DNA of 64,000 nucleotides from positions 1-64,000 of the forward strand of contig NZ_BNBC01000032.1 in assembly GCF_014654675.1 (NCBI RefSeq). Direction: 5' to 3'. The DNA comes from Streptomyces spiralis (GTDB lineage: Bacteria > Actinomycetota > Actinomycetes > Streptomycetales > Streptomycetaceae). This document shows positions 25,987 to 35,364 of the stretch, piece by piece (within the stretch, counting starts at the first letter, position 1; each line of letters opens with the position of its first letter). The notes under the pieces are model-generated. The model did not search any database. It was not told the DNA's origin and saw only the letters and a list, made by a program, of their open reading frames with translations. A program made the translations under genes and the position numbers.

Positions 25987-27120
25987 ATGCACCGCCCTCA
26001 CCCCGAGATCGACCCCCAGCTGCTGTCCGAGACCGAGGAACAGCGAGAACTCCGCACCGTCCTCAGGGACTTCTTCGCCGAAGTGAGCGGCCCGGAAGAC
26101 GTCCGCAAGCAAGCGGCCACCCCGCGTGGTTACGACGAGACCGTCTGGGCGCGGCTTGCGGGCGAGATCGGTGTGCACGCTCTCGCCGTTCCCGAGGAGT
26201 ACGGCGGATCGGGCTTCACCTTCGCGGAACTCGCCGTGGCCCTGGAGGAGGCAGGGCGCGCTCTCTACTGCGGGCCGCTGCTGCCGACGGTGGTCCTCAC
26301 CCCGCACGCCCTGCTCACCTCCGGGGACCGGCAGGCATGCGAGCGCTATCTGCCGCGGATCGCGGACGGCACGCTCACCGCAACCGTCGCCGGCTTCCTC
26401 GACGACGTGCTCGGTATCGGCGCCGAGCCCACCGGCGCGGGCCCGGTGCTGCGCGGCGCGGCGGACTTCGTGCTCGACGGCGCCGGCGCGGACCTGATCC
26501 TCGTACGGGCCCAAACTCCTGACGGGCCCCGACTGTTCACCTGTGAACCGGCGCCGGACACCTGCGTGCGCACCCCGCACCGCGTCCTGGACGAGACGCG
26601 CCGGCAGGCACGGGTGGAGTTCCACGGCGCACCCGCCACGCCCGTGGGCGAGTCCGGCGAAGTGGCGGCGGCGCTCGACGCGGGACTGGCCGCGCTCGCC
26701 GCCGAGCAGGTCGGCGGCAGCGGCCACGCACTGGACGCGACGGTCGGATTCGCCGCGCAGCGGCACCAGTTCGGGCGCCCCATCGGCTCGTTCCAGGCGG
26801 TCAAGCACCGGCTGGCCGATGTGCTGGTCGCGCTGGAGGCAGCCCGCTCGGCAGCCACGTACGCGACCGCCTGCGTGGCCCTCGGCTCGCCCCAGCTGCC
26901 CGTCGCCGCGAGTGCCGCCGCCGCGGTCTGCTCCGAGACCTTCCGCCTGGCCACGGCCGAGTACGTCCAGCTGCACGGCGGAATCGGCTTCACCTGGGAA
27001 CACCCCGCGCATTTGTACGTACGCCGCGCGCGCAGCAGCGAGGTGCTGTTCGGCACGGCACAGCAGCACCGTGTCCGGCTCGCCGAACTCGTCGGTCTCG
27101 CCACGCGATCCGCCGCCTGA
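25987..27120 (+). CDS. Acyl-CoA dehydrogenase
   Basis: 377 residues with the ACAD fold: N-terminal helical domain, beta domain, and C-terminal helices with the flavin-contact segment LHGGIGFTWEHPAHLYVRR. It resembles the short actinobacterial FadE proteins that work in heteromeric pairs in steroid and alicyclic catabolism. No Glu in a YEGT-like position is visible, so the catalytic base may lie elsewhere or in a partner. The ATG at 25987 has GGAG upstream; a GTG at 25939 overlapping the previous stop is an alternative start. It probably introduces an alpha-beta double bond in a CoA ester and passes electrons to ETF. Confidence 0.85.
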   Translation: MHRPHPEIDPQLLSETEEQRELRTVLRDFFAEVSGPEDVRKQAATPRGYDETVWARLAGEIGVHALAVPEEYGGSGFTFAELAVALEEAGRALYCGPLLPTVVLTPHALLTSGDRQACERYLPRIADGTLTATVAGFLDDVLGIGAEPTGAGPVLRGAADFVLDGAGADLILVRAQTPDGPRLFTCEPAPDTCVRTPHRVLDETRRQARVEFHGAPATPVGESGEVAAALDAGLAALAAEQVGGSGHALDATVGFAAQRHQFGRPIGSFQAVKHRLADVLVALEAARSAATYATACVALGSPQLPVAASAAAAVCSETFRLATAEYVQLHGGIGFTWEHPAHLYVRRARSSEVLFGTAQQHRVRLAELVGLATRSAA

Positions 27121-27138
27121 GCCGACAGGGAGAGTCAG

Positions 27139-29088
27139 ATGACCGGACACGACGCACGCGCCCTCGCCACCCCGTTCACGCTCGGCGGGCACACCCTGCG
27201 TAACCGCCTCGTCGCCACCGCGCACGCCACCGCAGCCGTCGCCGAAGGCGCCCCCACCCACGCCGACACGGCCTACTGGCGGCGCCTCGCGCAGGGCGGC
27301 GCAGGAATGGTGATCACCGGCGGAACTGCCGTGGCCGCGGAATCGACGCTGCCACAGCGGTACTTGACCGAAGCATGGCGCCCCGAGATCAAGGACGCGG
27401 TGCGCCGCCGGGCCGAGGCCATCACCGACGGCGGAGCCGTGGCCATCGCCCAGCTCGTCCACCTCGGCCGCGAGACCCTGGGCGCGGGCACGTACTACGC
27501 GCCGGTCTCCGCGGCCGCCGTCCGCTCGCCCCGCGAGGCGAGCGCACCACACCCGCTGAGCACCGAAGAAGTACGCCATGTGGTTGACGCGTTCCGCATC
27601 TCGGCGGCCAACAGCGTGCAGGCCGGCTTCCACGGCGTCGAACTGCACGCAGGTCACGGCTATCTGCTCGCCCAGTTCCTCTCCCGCATCAACAACACCC
27701 GCACCGACGAGTACGGCGACCGGATCGCCCTGCTCGCCCAGGTGATCACTGCGATCCGCAGCGAGATCGGCGAACTCCCCATCGGCGTAAGGGTATCGGT
27801 GGAGCCGGGCGAGGACTCCGGGCTCGGCCTGGACGACCTGACCGAACTGCTGCCGCGCCTGGCCGCCGCCTCGCCCTTCACCTACGCCAACGTCACCACC
27901 GGCGTCCGCAACACCTACGTCCCCGGCATGGCCACCACCGGCCCGCCGCTCCTCGAATCCGTGGCCCGGCTGCGCGCCGCCCTCGCACTGCCGCTCCTCG
28001 TCAGCCAGGGCTTCCGGTCGGTGACCGACATCGAAGGGGCGCTGAGCTCGGGAGCCGACCTGGTCGGTATGGCGCGGCCGTTCATCGCCGACCCCGACTT
28101 CGCCCGCAAAGTGGTCGCGGGCGACGAGCGTTCCGTACGCCCCTGCACGGGCTGCAACGAGGGCTGCCGGACCTTCGAGCCCACCGGATCCTGCTCGGTG
28201 AACCCTGAACTCGGGCCGCCGGGCGCTGAGTTCCGGCCGGCCGTGCCCCTGCGACTCACCCCCGTGCGGCTCGACCGGCCCGGCTCCGTAGCCGTCCTCG
28301 GTGCCGGCCCCGCGGGCATGGAGTGCGCGCTGACGCTCGCCCGCACCGGCGCCGAGGTCGTCGTCTTCGACACCGCCCGGGACGTCGGCGGGCAGGCACG
28401 CCTCGCCGCCCGCGCCGCACACCGCTCCGGCTGGCAGAAGATTGTCGACCATCAACGCGACCAGCTCGCCGACCTCGGCGTCCGCGTCCTGCTGGGGACG
28501 GCTCCGACCCCCGCCGAACTGGCGAGGTTCTCCCGGATCGTGCTCGCCACCGGCGCCAGGGAGGTAGCCGTACCCGTGCCCGGGGACCTACGGACCCTCA
28601 CCAGCACGGACTTCCTCCACCAGTACGCCGACGTAGTACCGGACGCCCCGAGGATCGCTGTCCTGGACGACGGCTTCGGCTGGTGGCAGGGCGTCAGCGC
28701 CGTGGAGAGCGCGCTGGCGGCCGGGGCCCGCGAGGTCACCGTCATCACGCCCGGCCACGGCTTCGCGACCGGCCTGTCCCCGGAGAACCGCACCCAGTTG
28801 ATGAACCGGCTCGCCGGAGCGCCGCTGCGTGTTGTCGTGATGAACACCGTCACGGCCACGACCGCCGATGGTCTGCGGCTGCGCCACGTGCTGGACGGCC
28901 ATGAGTCGACCGTGGCCGCGGACCTCTTGGTGACCGTCGGTGAACGGCTCCCGTACCGCCCTGACATCATGCCGGCCGACGGCCAGAGTGTCCTCGCTGT
29001 CGGCGACTGCGTCGTTCCGCGTCGCATCGCCCACGCCATCGCGGAGGGTCGGGCGGGAGCGGAGGCGGTGGGCGCCGAACCTCTGTAG
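27139..29088 (+). CDS. 2,4-dienoyl-CoA reductase-type FMN/FAD/4Fe-4S oxidoreductase (Old Yellow Enzyme family)
   Basis: 649 residues. An N-terminal OYE TIM barrel (residues ~8-340) includes HAGHGYLLAQFLSRINNTRTDEYGD (key HxGHGYLLxQF and NxRxDxYG). It is followed by a four-Cys cluster CTGCNEGCRTFEPTGSC and a C-terminal FAD/NAD(P) domain (VAVLGAGPAGMECALTLA). This is the layout of DCR/trimethylamine dehydrogenase-like enzymes, which use NADPH to reduce dienoyl-CoA or enones. It is the last gene of the plus-strand importer operon. Together with the KSTD-like flavoprotein it points to ring or conjugated C=C chemistry. Confidence 0.88.
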   Translation: MTGHDARALATPFTLGGHTLRNRLVATAHATAAVAEGAPTHADTAYWRRLAQGGAGMVITGGTAVAAESTLPQRYLTEAWRPEIKDAVRRRAEAITDGGAVAIAQLVHLGRETLGAGTYYAPVSAAAVRSPREASAPHPLSTEEVRHVVDAFRISAANSVQAGFHGVELHAGHGYLLAQFLSRINNTRTDEYGDRIALLAQVITAIRSEIGELPIGVRVSVEPGEDSGLGLDDLTELLPRLAAASPFTYANVTTGVRNTYVPGMATTGPPLLESVARLRAALALPLLVSQGFRSVTDIEGALSSGADLVGMARPFIADPDFARKVVAGDERSVRPCTGCNEGCRTFEPTGSCSVNPELGPPGAEFRPAVPLRLTPVRLDRPGSVAVLGAGPAGMECALTLARTGAEVVVFDTARDVGGQARLAARAAHRSGWQKIVDHQRDQLADLGVRVLLGTAPTPAELARFSRIVLATGAREVAVPVPGDLRTLTSTDFLHQYADVVPDAPRIAVLDDGFGWWQGVSAVESALAAGAREVTVITPGHGFATGLSPENRTQLMNRLAGAPLRVVVMNTVTATTADGLRLRHVLDGHESTVAADLLVTVGERLPYRPDIMPADGQSVLAVGDCVVPRRIAHAIAEGRAGAEAVGAEPL

Positions 29089-29168
29089 AACAATGGCAGC
29101 AGCGGCACGTCGCACAGTGGTGTGGTGGCACGGGCACCTCCGCCGTGGTCGTCGACCAGATGGGCGAA

Positions 29169-29212
29169 GTGGCGTGGCGTCGACGGGCTGTACGTCGTCG
29201 TCGCCACGCCAC
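29169..29212. terminator. Hairpin terminator between convergent operons
   Basis: GTGGCGTGGCG at 29169-29179 pairs exactly with CGCCACGCCAC at 29202-29212 around a 22-nt loop. It lies between the oxidoreductase and the 3-hydroxyacyl-CoA dehydrogenase genes. Confidence 0.6.
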
Positions 29213-29277
29213 GCCATGCGATGCCATGCCCGTCACAGCCGGCCGCCGGACCTCGCGGCTGGCTGTGGCGTACATGA

Positions 29278-30141
29278 TCAGCTGTCGTACGGGTAGAACC
29301 CGCGCCCGCTCTTACGCCCCAGATGCCCGGCCGCCACCATGCGCTGGAGCAGCGGGGGAGCGGCGTAGAGGGGCTCCTTGAACTCCTCGTACATCGACTC
29401 GGCCACCGCCTGCGCCGTGTCCAGGCCGATCAGGTCGAGCAGCCGCAGCGGGCCCATCGGGTGCGCGCAGCCCAGTTCCATGCCGCGGTCGATGTCCTCG
29501 GGGCGGGCCGCGCCGGATTCCACCATGCGGATCGCGGCGAGCAGATACGGCACCAGCAGCGCGTTGACCACGAACCCCGAACGGTCGGGCGCCTGGACGA
29601 CCTCCTTGCCGAGCAGCTCGGTGGCGACGGCGCGGGCGCGGGTCACCGTGTCCGCGCTGGTGGTCAGAGCGGGGATCACCTCGACGAGCTTCTGGACCGG
29701 TACGGGGTTGAAGAAGTGCAGGCCGACGACGTGGGAGGAGCGGCCGGTGGCGACGGCGAGGTCGACGACGGGGATCGAGGAGGTGTTGGTGGCGAGGACG
29801 GCCTCGGGGTCGACGATCACCTTGTCCAGTTGCCGGAAGAGGTCGAGCTTGACATCCCGGTTCTCGGCAACGGCCTCGATGACGAACTGCCGGTCGGCGA
29901 GCTCGCCGAGATCATGGGTGAAGGTCAGCCGGGCCAGGGCCTGGTCGCGCTCGGTCTCGGTGAGCTTGCCGCGTCGCACCCCGCGCTCCAGGGACGCGAT
30001 GACGCGGTCGCGGCCCGCGGCGGCGAGCTCGGCGCTCGATTCGGTGACGGTGACGTCGAGGCCGCGCAGTGCTGCGACTTCGGCTATGCCGGAGCCCATG
30101 AGGCCGCAGCCGACGACGCCCAGGCGGGAGATGTCAGACAT
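29278..30141 (-). CDS. 3-hydroxybutyryl-CoA dehydrogenase
   Basis: 287 residues, the usual length for the stand-alone short 3-hydroxyacyl-CoA dehydrogenase. NAD+ motif GVVGCGLMGSGIAEVAA (residues ~8-24), catalytic His in GLHFFNPVPVQKLVEVI with downstream Glu, and C-terminal GFVVNALLVPYL and HPMGPLRLLDLIGLD are all present. It oxidises L-3-hydroxyacyl-CoA to 3-ketoacyl-CoA in the cytosol. The ATG at 30141 follows AAGGAA. It is the last gene of the minus-strand operon icmF-ligase-dehydrogenase, so it can process butyryl-CoA-derived intermediates made by the mutase. Confidence 0.92.
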   Translation of the reverse strand: MSDISRLGVVGCGLMGSGIAEVAALRGLDVTVTESSAELAAAGRDRVIASLERGVRRGKLTETERDQALARLTFTHDLGELADRQFVIEAVAENRDVKLDLFRQLDKVIVDPEAVLATNTSSIPVVDLAVATGRSSHVVGLHFFNPVPVQKLVEVIPALTTSADTVTRARAVATELLGKEVVQAPDRSGFVVNALLVPYLLAAIRMVESGAARPEDIDRGMELGCAHPMGPLRLLDLIGLDTAQAVAESMYEEFKEPLYAAPPLLQRMVAAGHLGRKSGRGFYPYDS

Positions 30142-30187
30142 GGAGTTCCTTTCCAAAGGTGTGAAATGCCTGTCTGAGGAGGTGGGT

Positions 30188-31876
30188 TCAGCGTTCATGG
30201 ACGGCGAGGACGGTCATGCCCGCAGCGGTCTGCGCGTTCCCCTCGCGGTCCCGCAGCCACTCCCGCAGCGCAAACTTCTTGATCTTGCCGCTGACCGTGT
30301 ACGGCAGGGTGTCGACGACGAAGAGGCTCTCCGGGATCTTCTGCGTGGCCACTTCACGGGCGGTCAGGTGGGCGCCGATGTCCTCAAGGGTGAGTTCTTC
30401 CGTCCCGCTGGTCACGACGAACGCGCAGGCCCGCTCGCCCGTACGGTCGTCGGGTCCGGCGACGACGGCGACCTCGGCGACAGCGGGATGCTCGCCGAGG
30501 AGGTTCTCCACGTCGTGGACACTGATCTTCTCGCCCGAACGGTTGACGATGTCCTTGATGCGGCCCTCGATGTGGAGGGCGCCGTGCTCGTCGAACCGGG
30601 CCAGGTCGCCGCTGCGGAACCAGCCGTCCGGGGTGAACGCGGCGTCGTTCAGCCGTTCGTCGAGATAGCCGAGGCAGGTGTCGGGGCCGCGCCAGAGCAC
30701 CTCGCCGAGGACGCCCGGAGGGGCCGCCCCGCCCGAGCCGTCCGAGACCACGACCTCGGTCGGGGCGAGCGGGGTGCCGTCGCTGCGGGTGCGGATCCCG
30801 GCCGGGGCCCACCGGTCGGCCGCGGTCACCGAGGGGCCCTCGGTCGCCCCGTACATACGGGTCACCACACCGAGGCGGCCGGCGGCCCGGCGCGTGAGGT
30901 CGTCCGGGATCTCCGCGCCGCCGCAGACGAGGTACCGCAGTGACGGCGCCGTCGCGTCCGCGGCCTCGACAGCGGCGAGCAGGCCCGTCAGGAAGGGTGT
31001 CGAGAAGATCGCGAAACTCGCCCCGTTCCCGTTGATCCGGCGCAGCGCGAGCGCCGGATCCCACAGGTCCTGCAGGACCACGGGGGCACCGAGCAGGAAG
31101 GGCAGTACGAGGGCGCAGTTCACCCCGGTGATGTGCGTGACCGGGGAGGGGTTGAAGATCACGTCCCGCTCGTTGAGAGCGAACCGGTCGATCATCGAGA
31201 AGTTCTCGAAGACCAGGGTGTTGTGGCTGTGCAGCACACCTTTGGGGTCCGCGGTCGTGCCGGAGGTGTAGAGCAGCAGGCAGACCTGGTCGGGATCAGG
31301 GTCGGGCAGCGCGCGCACCGTCGTCTCGGGATCGGGCCCCGCCGTGCTGAGGAACGTCTCCCAGGCAATGGTGAGGGCCGGCGGCGCACTCTCGTCCGCA
31401 CCGTCGCCGACGATCACCACCTCCCGCAGCTCGGGGAGGTCGTCGCGCAGGTGCCGGTAGAGGTCCGGGTAGTCGAAGCCCCGGTAACGGCCCGGCACGA
31501 ACACGATCTTCGTCCGTGCCTGGCGCAGGATGAATCGGAGTTCGTGCCCTCGGTAGATCGGCACAATCGGATGAGCGACGGCACCCACCTTCATGATCGC
31601 CTGGAAGAGCACCACGGCCTCGGCCCGGTTGGGCAGTTGGAACGACACGACGTCGTCCTGGCCGATCCCGTGGGTGTGCAGGGCAGCGGCCAGCGCCGTC
31701 GCCTGCCGGTCGACTTCGGCGAAGGTCATGCGACGCTCACCGTCGACTACGGCGAGCGCGTCCGGCCACGTCGCGGCCGCTCGGCGCAGATACCCGGCGA
31801 CCGGGCGGTCCCGCCAGGCTCCACGGGTGCGGTATCGGTCGGCGAGTTCGGCCGTGGGCGGACGTGTCGGCCGCAT
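30188..31876 (-). CDS. AMP-forming acyl-CoA ligase
   Basis: 562 residues of the ANL superfamily. P-loop LLLYTSGTTADPKGVLHSH, adenine-binding RMYGATEG, hinge DGWFRSGDLARFDE, GRIKDIVNRSGEKIS and the C-terminal Lys in TVSGKIKKFALRE are all present. It resembles cyclohexanecarboxylate-CoA ligase/short-chain AliA-type enzymes. It would activate the island's acid substrate or an intermediate to its CoA thioester. A strong AGGAGG precedes the ATG at 31876. It lies between icmF and the hydroxyacyl-CoA dehydrogenase gene in one operon. Confidence 0.88.
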   Translation of the reverse strand: MRPTRPPTAELADRYRTRGAWRDRPVAGYLRRAAATWPDALAVVDGERRMTFAEVDRQATALAAALHTHGIGQDDVVSFQLPNRAEAVVLFQAIMKVGAVAHPIVPIYRGHELRFILRQARTKIVFVPGRYRGFDYPDLYRHLRDDLPELREVVIVGDGADESAPPALTIAWETFLSTAGPDPETTVRALPDPDPDQVCLLLYTSGTTADPKGVLHSHNTLVFENFSMIDRFALNERDVIFNPSPVTHITGVNCALVLPFLLGAPVVLQDLWDPALALRRINGNGASFAIFSTPFLTGLLAAVEAADATAPSLRYLVCGGAEIPDDLTRRAAGRLGVVTRMYGATEGPSVTAADRWAPAGIRTRSDGTPLAPTEVVVSDGSGGAAPPGVLGEVLWRGPDTCLGYLDERLNDAAFTPDGWFRSGDLARFDEHGALHIEGRIKDIVNRSGEKISVHDVENLLGEHPAVAEVAVVAGPDDRTGERACAFVVTSGTEELTLEDIGAHLTAREVATQKIPESLFVVDTLPYTVSGKIKKFALREWLRDREGNAQTAAGMTVLAVHER

Positions 31877-31950
31877 CGGTGCCTCCTGGGTCGGTTGTCT
31901 CGGGTCGGTCGGCCGCGGACGATCCGCCGGCCGGCTTGCGCACGGGGGTG

Positions 31951-34900
31951 TCAGACGTTGCGCCGGTAGGCGCCGCCCACCTCGAAGAACGCCTCGGTGA
32001 TCTGCTGCAGCGAGCAGACGCGTGCGGCCTCCATCAGCACGGCGAACACGTTCTTGCCGCTGGTTGCGGCGCGCCGGAGATCGGCCAAGGCGGCGTGGGC
32101 GGCGTCCTTGTGGCGCGCCTGGAAGTCCTGGACGCGGGCGAGCTGGGACTCCTTCTCCCGCTCGGTGGCGCGGGCCAGTTCTAGGGCGGCCGGGGCCGTG
32201 TCCTCGGCGTGCGGCGTGCGGAAGGTGTTGACGCCGATGATCGGCAGCGTTCCGTCGTGCTTGCGCTCCTCGTAGAGCATCGATTCGTCCTGGATACGGC
32301 CCCGTTGGTAGCCGGTCTCCATGGCGCCGAGCACGCCGCCGCGCTCGCTGATCCGCTCGAATTCGGTGAGGACCGCCTCCTCCAGAAGGTCGGTGAGCTC
32401 GTCGATGACGTACGCGCCCTGCAGCGGGTTCTCGTTCATCGCGAGGCCCCACTCGCGGTTGATGATCAGCTGGATGGCGAGCGCCCGGCGCACGGAGTCC
32501 TCGGTGGGGGTGGTCACCGCCTCGTCGTAGGCGTTGGTGTGCAGGCTGTTGCAGTTGTCGTAGAGCGCGATCAGCGCCTGCAGGGTGGTGCGGATGTCGT
32601 TGAAGTCCATCTCCTGGGCGTGCAGGGAGCGGCCCGATGTCTGCACGTGGTACTTGAGCTTCTGGCTGCGCTCGTTCGCCCCGTAGCGGTCGCGCATCGC
32701 GACCGCCCAGATGCGGCGGGCCACCCGGCCGAGCACCGAGTACTCCGGGTCCATGCCGTTGGAGAAGAAGAACGACAGGTTCGGCGCGAAGTCGTCGATG
32801 TGCATGCCGCGCGCCAGATACGACTCGACGTAGGTGAATCCGTTGGCGAGGGTGAACGCGAGCTGGCTGATGGGATTCGCCCCGGCCTCGGCGATGTGGT
32901 AGCCGGAGATGGAGACCGAGTAGAAGTTGCGTACGTCCTGCTCGATGAACCACTCCTGGATGTCGCCCATCATGCGCAGGCTGAACTCCGTGGAGAACAG
33001 GCACGTGTTCTGCCCCTGGTCCTCCTTGAGGATGTCGGCCTGCACGGTGCCGCGCACGCGCTTGAGCACCTGGGCCCGGATCTCCCGCGCCTGTTCGGCG
33101 TCGGGTGCGTGGCCGTGCTCGGCAGCGTACGCGTCGAGCCGCTGGTCGATGGCCGTGTTGAGGAAGAAGGCGAGGATCGTCGGTGCGGGGCCGTTGATCG
33201 TCATGGAGACGGAAGTGGTCGGCGCGACCAGGTCGAACCCGTCGTACAGCGCCTTCATGTCCTCCAGCGTCGCCACCGAGACACCGGAGGTGCCGACCTT
33301 GCCGTAGATGTCGGGGCGCCGGTCGGGATCGCGTCCGTAGAGGGTGACGGAGTCGAAGGCGGTGGACAGGCGGGTCGCCTCGGAGCCCTGGGACAGCAGC
33401 TTGAACCGGCGGTTGGTCCGGAAGGGATCGCCTTCCCCGGCGAACATCCGCGCCGGATCCTCGCCCTCGCGCTTGAAGGGGAACACCCCGGCCGTGAACG
33501 GGAACGCACCCGGCAGGTTCTCCGCCCGCAGAAAGCGCAGCAGCTCCCCGTGATCGGTGAATCGCGGCAGCGCGACGCGAGGGATCCGGCTGCCCGACAG
33601 CGACTCGCGTACCAGAGCGGTACGCAGCTCTCGCCCGCCCACGGTGACCACCAACTCATCGCCCGCGTAGGCCTGTACGGTGTCGGGCCACTGCTCCAAC
33701 GCGCGGCGGGCGTCCTCGTCGAGCTGCTCCCGCGCCTCGGTGAGCAGCCGGTCGACATCACCCGTCGGCGCCTGCCGTGCCGCCAACTCCCCACGGACCG
33801 CCGTCAGTTGTTGCACTCGGCGGGCCGCGGCAGCCTGGTCGCGGGTGAGCGCATGATACGTCCGCACCGTCTCGGCAATGTCGGCCAGATAGCGCGCCCG
33901 CTGCGTCGGTACGATCTGCGCCGCGCCGCTGGAGTGGCGTACGGACACCGCGGGCAGGGCTCCGGCGGCGACCGGCAGGCCGCGCTCTGCGAGCAGCGTG
34001 CGCAGATGCTGGTAGAGCGCGGTCACCCCGTCGTCGTTGAAGGTGGCGGCGCTGGTGCCGAACACCGGCATGTCGTCCGCACGGGAGCCGAACGCCTCAC
34101 GGTTGCGTACGAGTTGGCGCCCGACGTCGCGCAGGGCGTCCGCCGCACCGCGCCGTTCGAACTTGTTGATGGCGACGACGTCCGCGAAGTCCAGCATGTC
34201 GATCTTCTCGAGCTGAGAGGCGGCACCGAACTCGGGCGTCATCACGTACAGCGACACATCCGCGTACGGCACGATCGCCGCGTCGCCCTGGCCGATGCCG
34301 GGTGTCTCGACGACGACCAGGTCGTAGCCGGCCGCCTTGCATGCGACGATCGAATCGGCGAGTCCGTCGGGGAGTTCACCCCTGCCGCGGGTCGCAAGGG
34401 AGCGGAAGAAGACGCGGTCGCCGTCGAGGGAGTTCATCCGGATGCGGTCGCCGAGCAGCGCGCCTCCGCCGCGACGCCGCGTCGGATCCACCGCGAGCAC
34501 GGCCACTCGCAGCGCGTCGCCCTGGTCGGTGCGGAGCCTGCGCACGAGCTCGTCGGTGAGTGAGGACTTGCCCGATCCGCCCGTGCCCGTGATGCCCAGC
34601 ACCGGTACCTGGCGTGCCGCGGCCGCCTTCTCCAGCGCCCGTAGGTCCGCGGCCGGCACGGTCTGGGCGGCGGCCCCGGACAACAGCCGGGCCAGGGCCG
34701 GGCGTTCACCGGCGAGCACCCGGCCGACCTCGGCCGGCGAGTCCTGCCAGGGTGCGGTGTCGCACGCCTCGATCATCGACCGGATCATCCCCACCAGGCC
34801 GAGCCGCTGTCCGTCCTCCGGCGAGAAGATGCGCACCCCGGCGCGCGCGAGCCGCTCGACCTCCTGCGGCACGATGACGCCCCCGCCGCCGCCGAACACC

Positions 34901-35199
34901 TTCACATGCCCGGCGCCGCGCTCCTTCTGCAGCTCCATCAGGTACTCGAAGTACTCGATGTGGCCGCCCTGGTAGGAGCTGACGGCGACGCCCTGGACGT
35001 CCTCCTCCAAGGCGGCGTCCACCACCTCGCCGACGGAGCGGTTGTGTCCGAGGTGGATCACTTCCGCGCCCTGGGCCTGCAGGATGCGCCGCATGATGTT
35101 GATCGACGCGTCATGGCCGTCGAAGAGGCTCGAAGCGGTCACGAAGCGGACGGGATGCTGGGCGCGGTACGGCCGCGCTGCCGCGTCGCCTGCGGACAT
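31951..35199 (-). CDS. icmF: Fused isobutyryl-CoA mutase (IcmF)
   Basis: 1082 residues in the IcmF order. An N-terminal B12-binding domain carries the cobalt-ligand segment SLFDGHD (His29). A MeaB-like G-protein chaperone domain follows, with P-loop GTGGSGKSS near 204-212. The mutase TIM barrel then runs from about 520. IcmF interconverts isobutyryl-CoA and n-butyryl-CoA, and some members pivalyl-CoA and isovaleryl-CoA, using adenosylcobalamin. The Phe in ARMFAGEGDP aligns with the position that is Phe in isobutyryl-CoA mutases and Tyr in methylmalonyl-CoA mutases; this alignment is recalled. The ATG at 35199 has GGAG at 5-nt spacing. It heads the minus-strand operon under island operator copy c. 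Confidence 0.93.
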   Translation of the reverse strand: MSAGDAAARPYRAQHPVRFVTASSLFDGHDASINIMRRILQAQGAEVIHLGHNRSVGEVVDAALEEDVQGVAVSSYQGGHIEYFEYLMELQKERGAGHVKVFGGGGGVIVPQEVERLARAGVRIFSPEDGQRLGLVGMIRSMIEACDTAPWQDSPAEVGRVLAGERPALARLLSGAAAQTVPAADLRALEKAAAARQVPVLGITGTGGSGKSSLTDELVRRLRTDQGDALRVAVLAVDPTRRRGGGALLGDRIRMNSLDGDRVFFRSLATRGRGELPDGLADSIVACKAAGYDLVVVETPGIGQGDAAIVPYADVSLYVMTPEFGAASQLEKIDMLDFADVVAINKFERRGAADALRDVGRQLVRNREAFGSRADDMPVFGTSAATFNDDGVTALYQHLRTLLAERGLPVAAGALPAVSVRHSSGAAQIVPTQRARYLADIAETVRTYHALTRDQAAAARRVQQLTAVRGELAARQAPTGDVDRLLTEAREQLDEDARRALEQWPDTVQAYAGDELVVTVGGRELRTALVRESLSGSRIPRVALPRFTDHGELLRFLRAENLPGAFPFTAGVFPFKREGEDPARMFAGEGDPFRTNRRFKLLSQGSEATRLSTAFDSVTLYGRDPDRRPDIYGKVGTSGVSVATLEDMKALYDGFDLVAPTTSVSMTINGPAPTILAFFLNTAIDQRLDAYAAEHGHAPDAEQAREIRAQVLKRVRGTVQADILKEDQGQNTCLFSTEFSLRMMGDIQEWFIEQDVRNFYSVSISGYHIAEAGANPISQLAFTLANGFTYVESYLARGMHIDDFAPNLSFFFSNGMDPEYSVLGRVARRIWAVAMRDRYGANERSQKLKYHVQTSGRSLHAQEMDFNDIRTTLQALIALYDNCNSLHTNAYDEAVTTPTEDSVRRALAIQLIINREWGLAMNENPLQGAYVIDELTDLLEEAVLTEFERISERGGVLGAMETGYQRGRIQDESMLYEERKHDGTLPIIGVNTFRTPHAEDTAPAALELARATEREKESQLARVQDFQARHKDAAHAALADLRRAATSGKNVFAVLMEAARVCSLQQITEAFFEVGGAYRRNV

Positions 35200-35302
35200 G
35201 GGCACTCCAGACTGCCCCTCCCGCGTCGGCAGGGGCGGATACGGGTGGGCGGACGCCCTCCATATTGAACCGAAGTAGGTGCAAGTCTCAAGGAAAAGAT
35301 TG

Positions 35303-35316
35303 AAGTCAGTTCAGTT
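35303..35316. promoter_or_regulatory. Island operator, copy c
   Basis: AAGTCAGTTCAGTT, matching the shared dyad, between the divergent icmF and alcohol dehydrogenase genes (49 bp before the latter). Confidence 0.7.
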
Positions 35317-35364
35317 CGGTGTCAGTCTCGGGGTGTCATGAGGGAGCGATTCCTAGGAGGAGCG

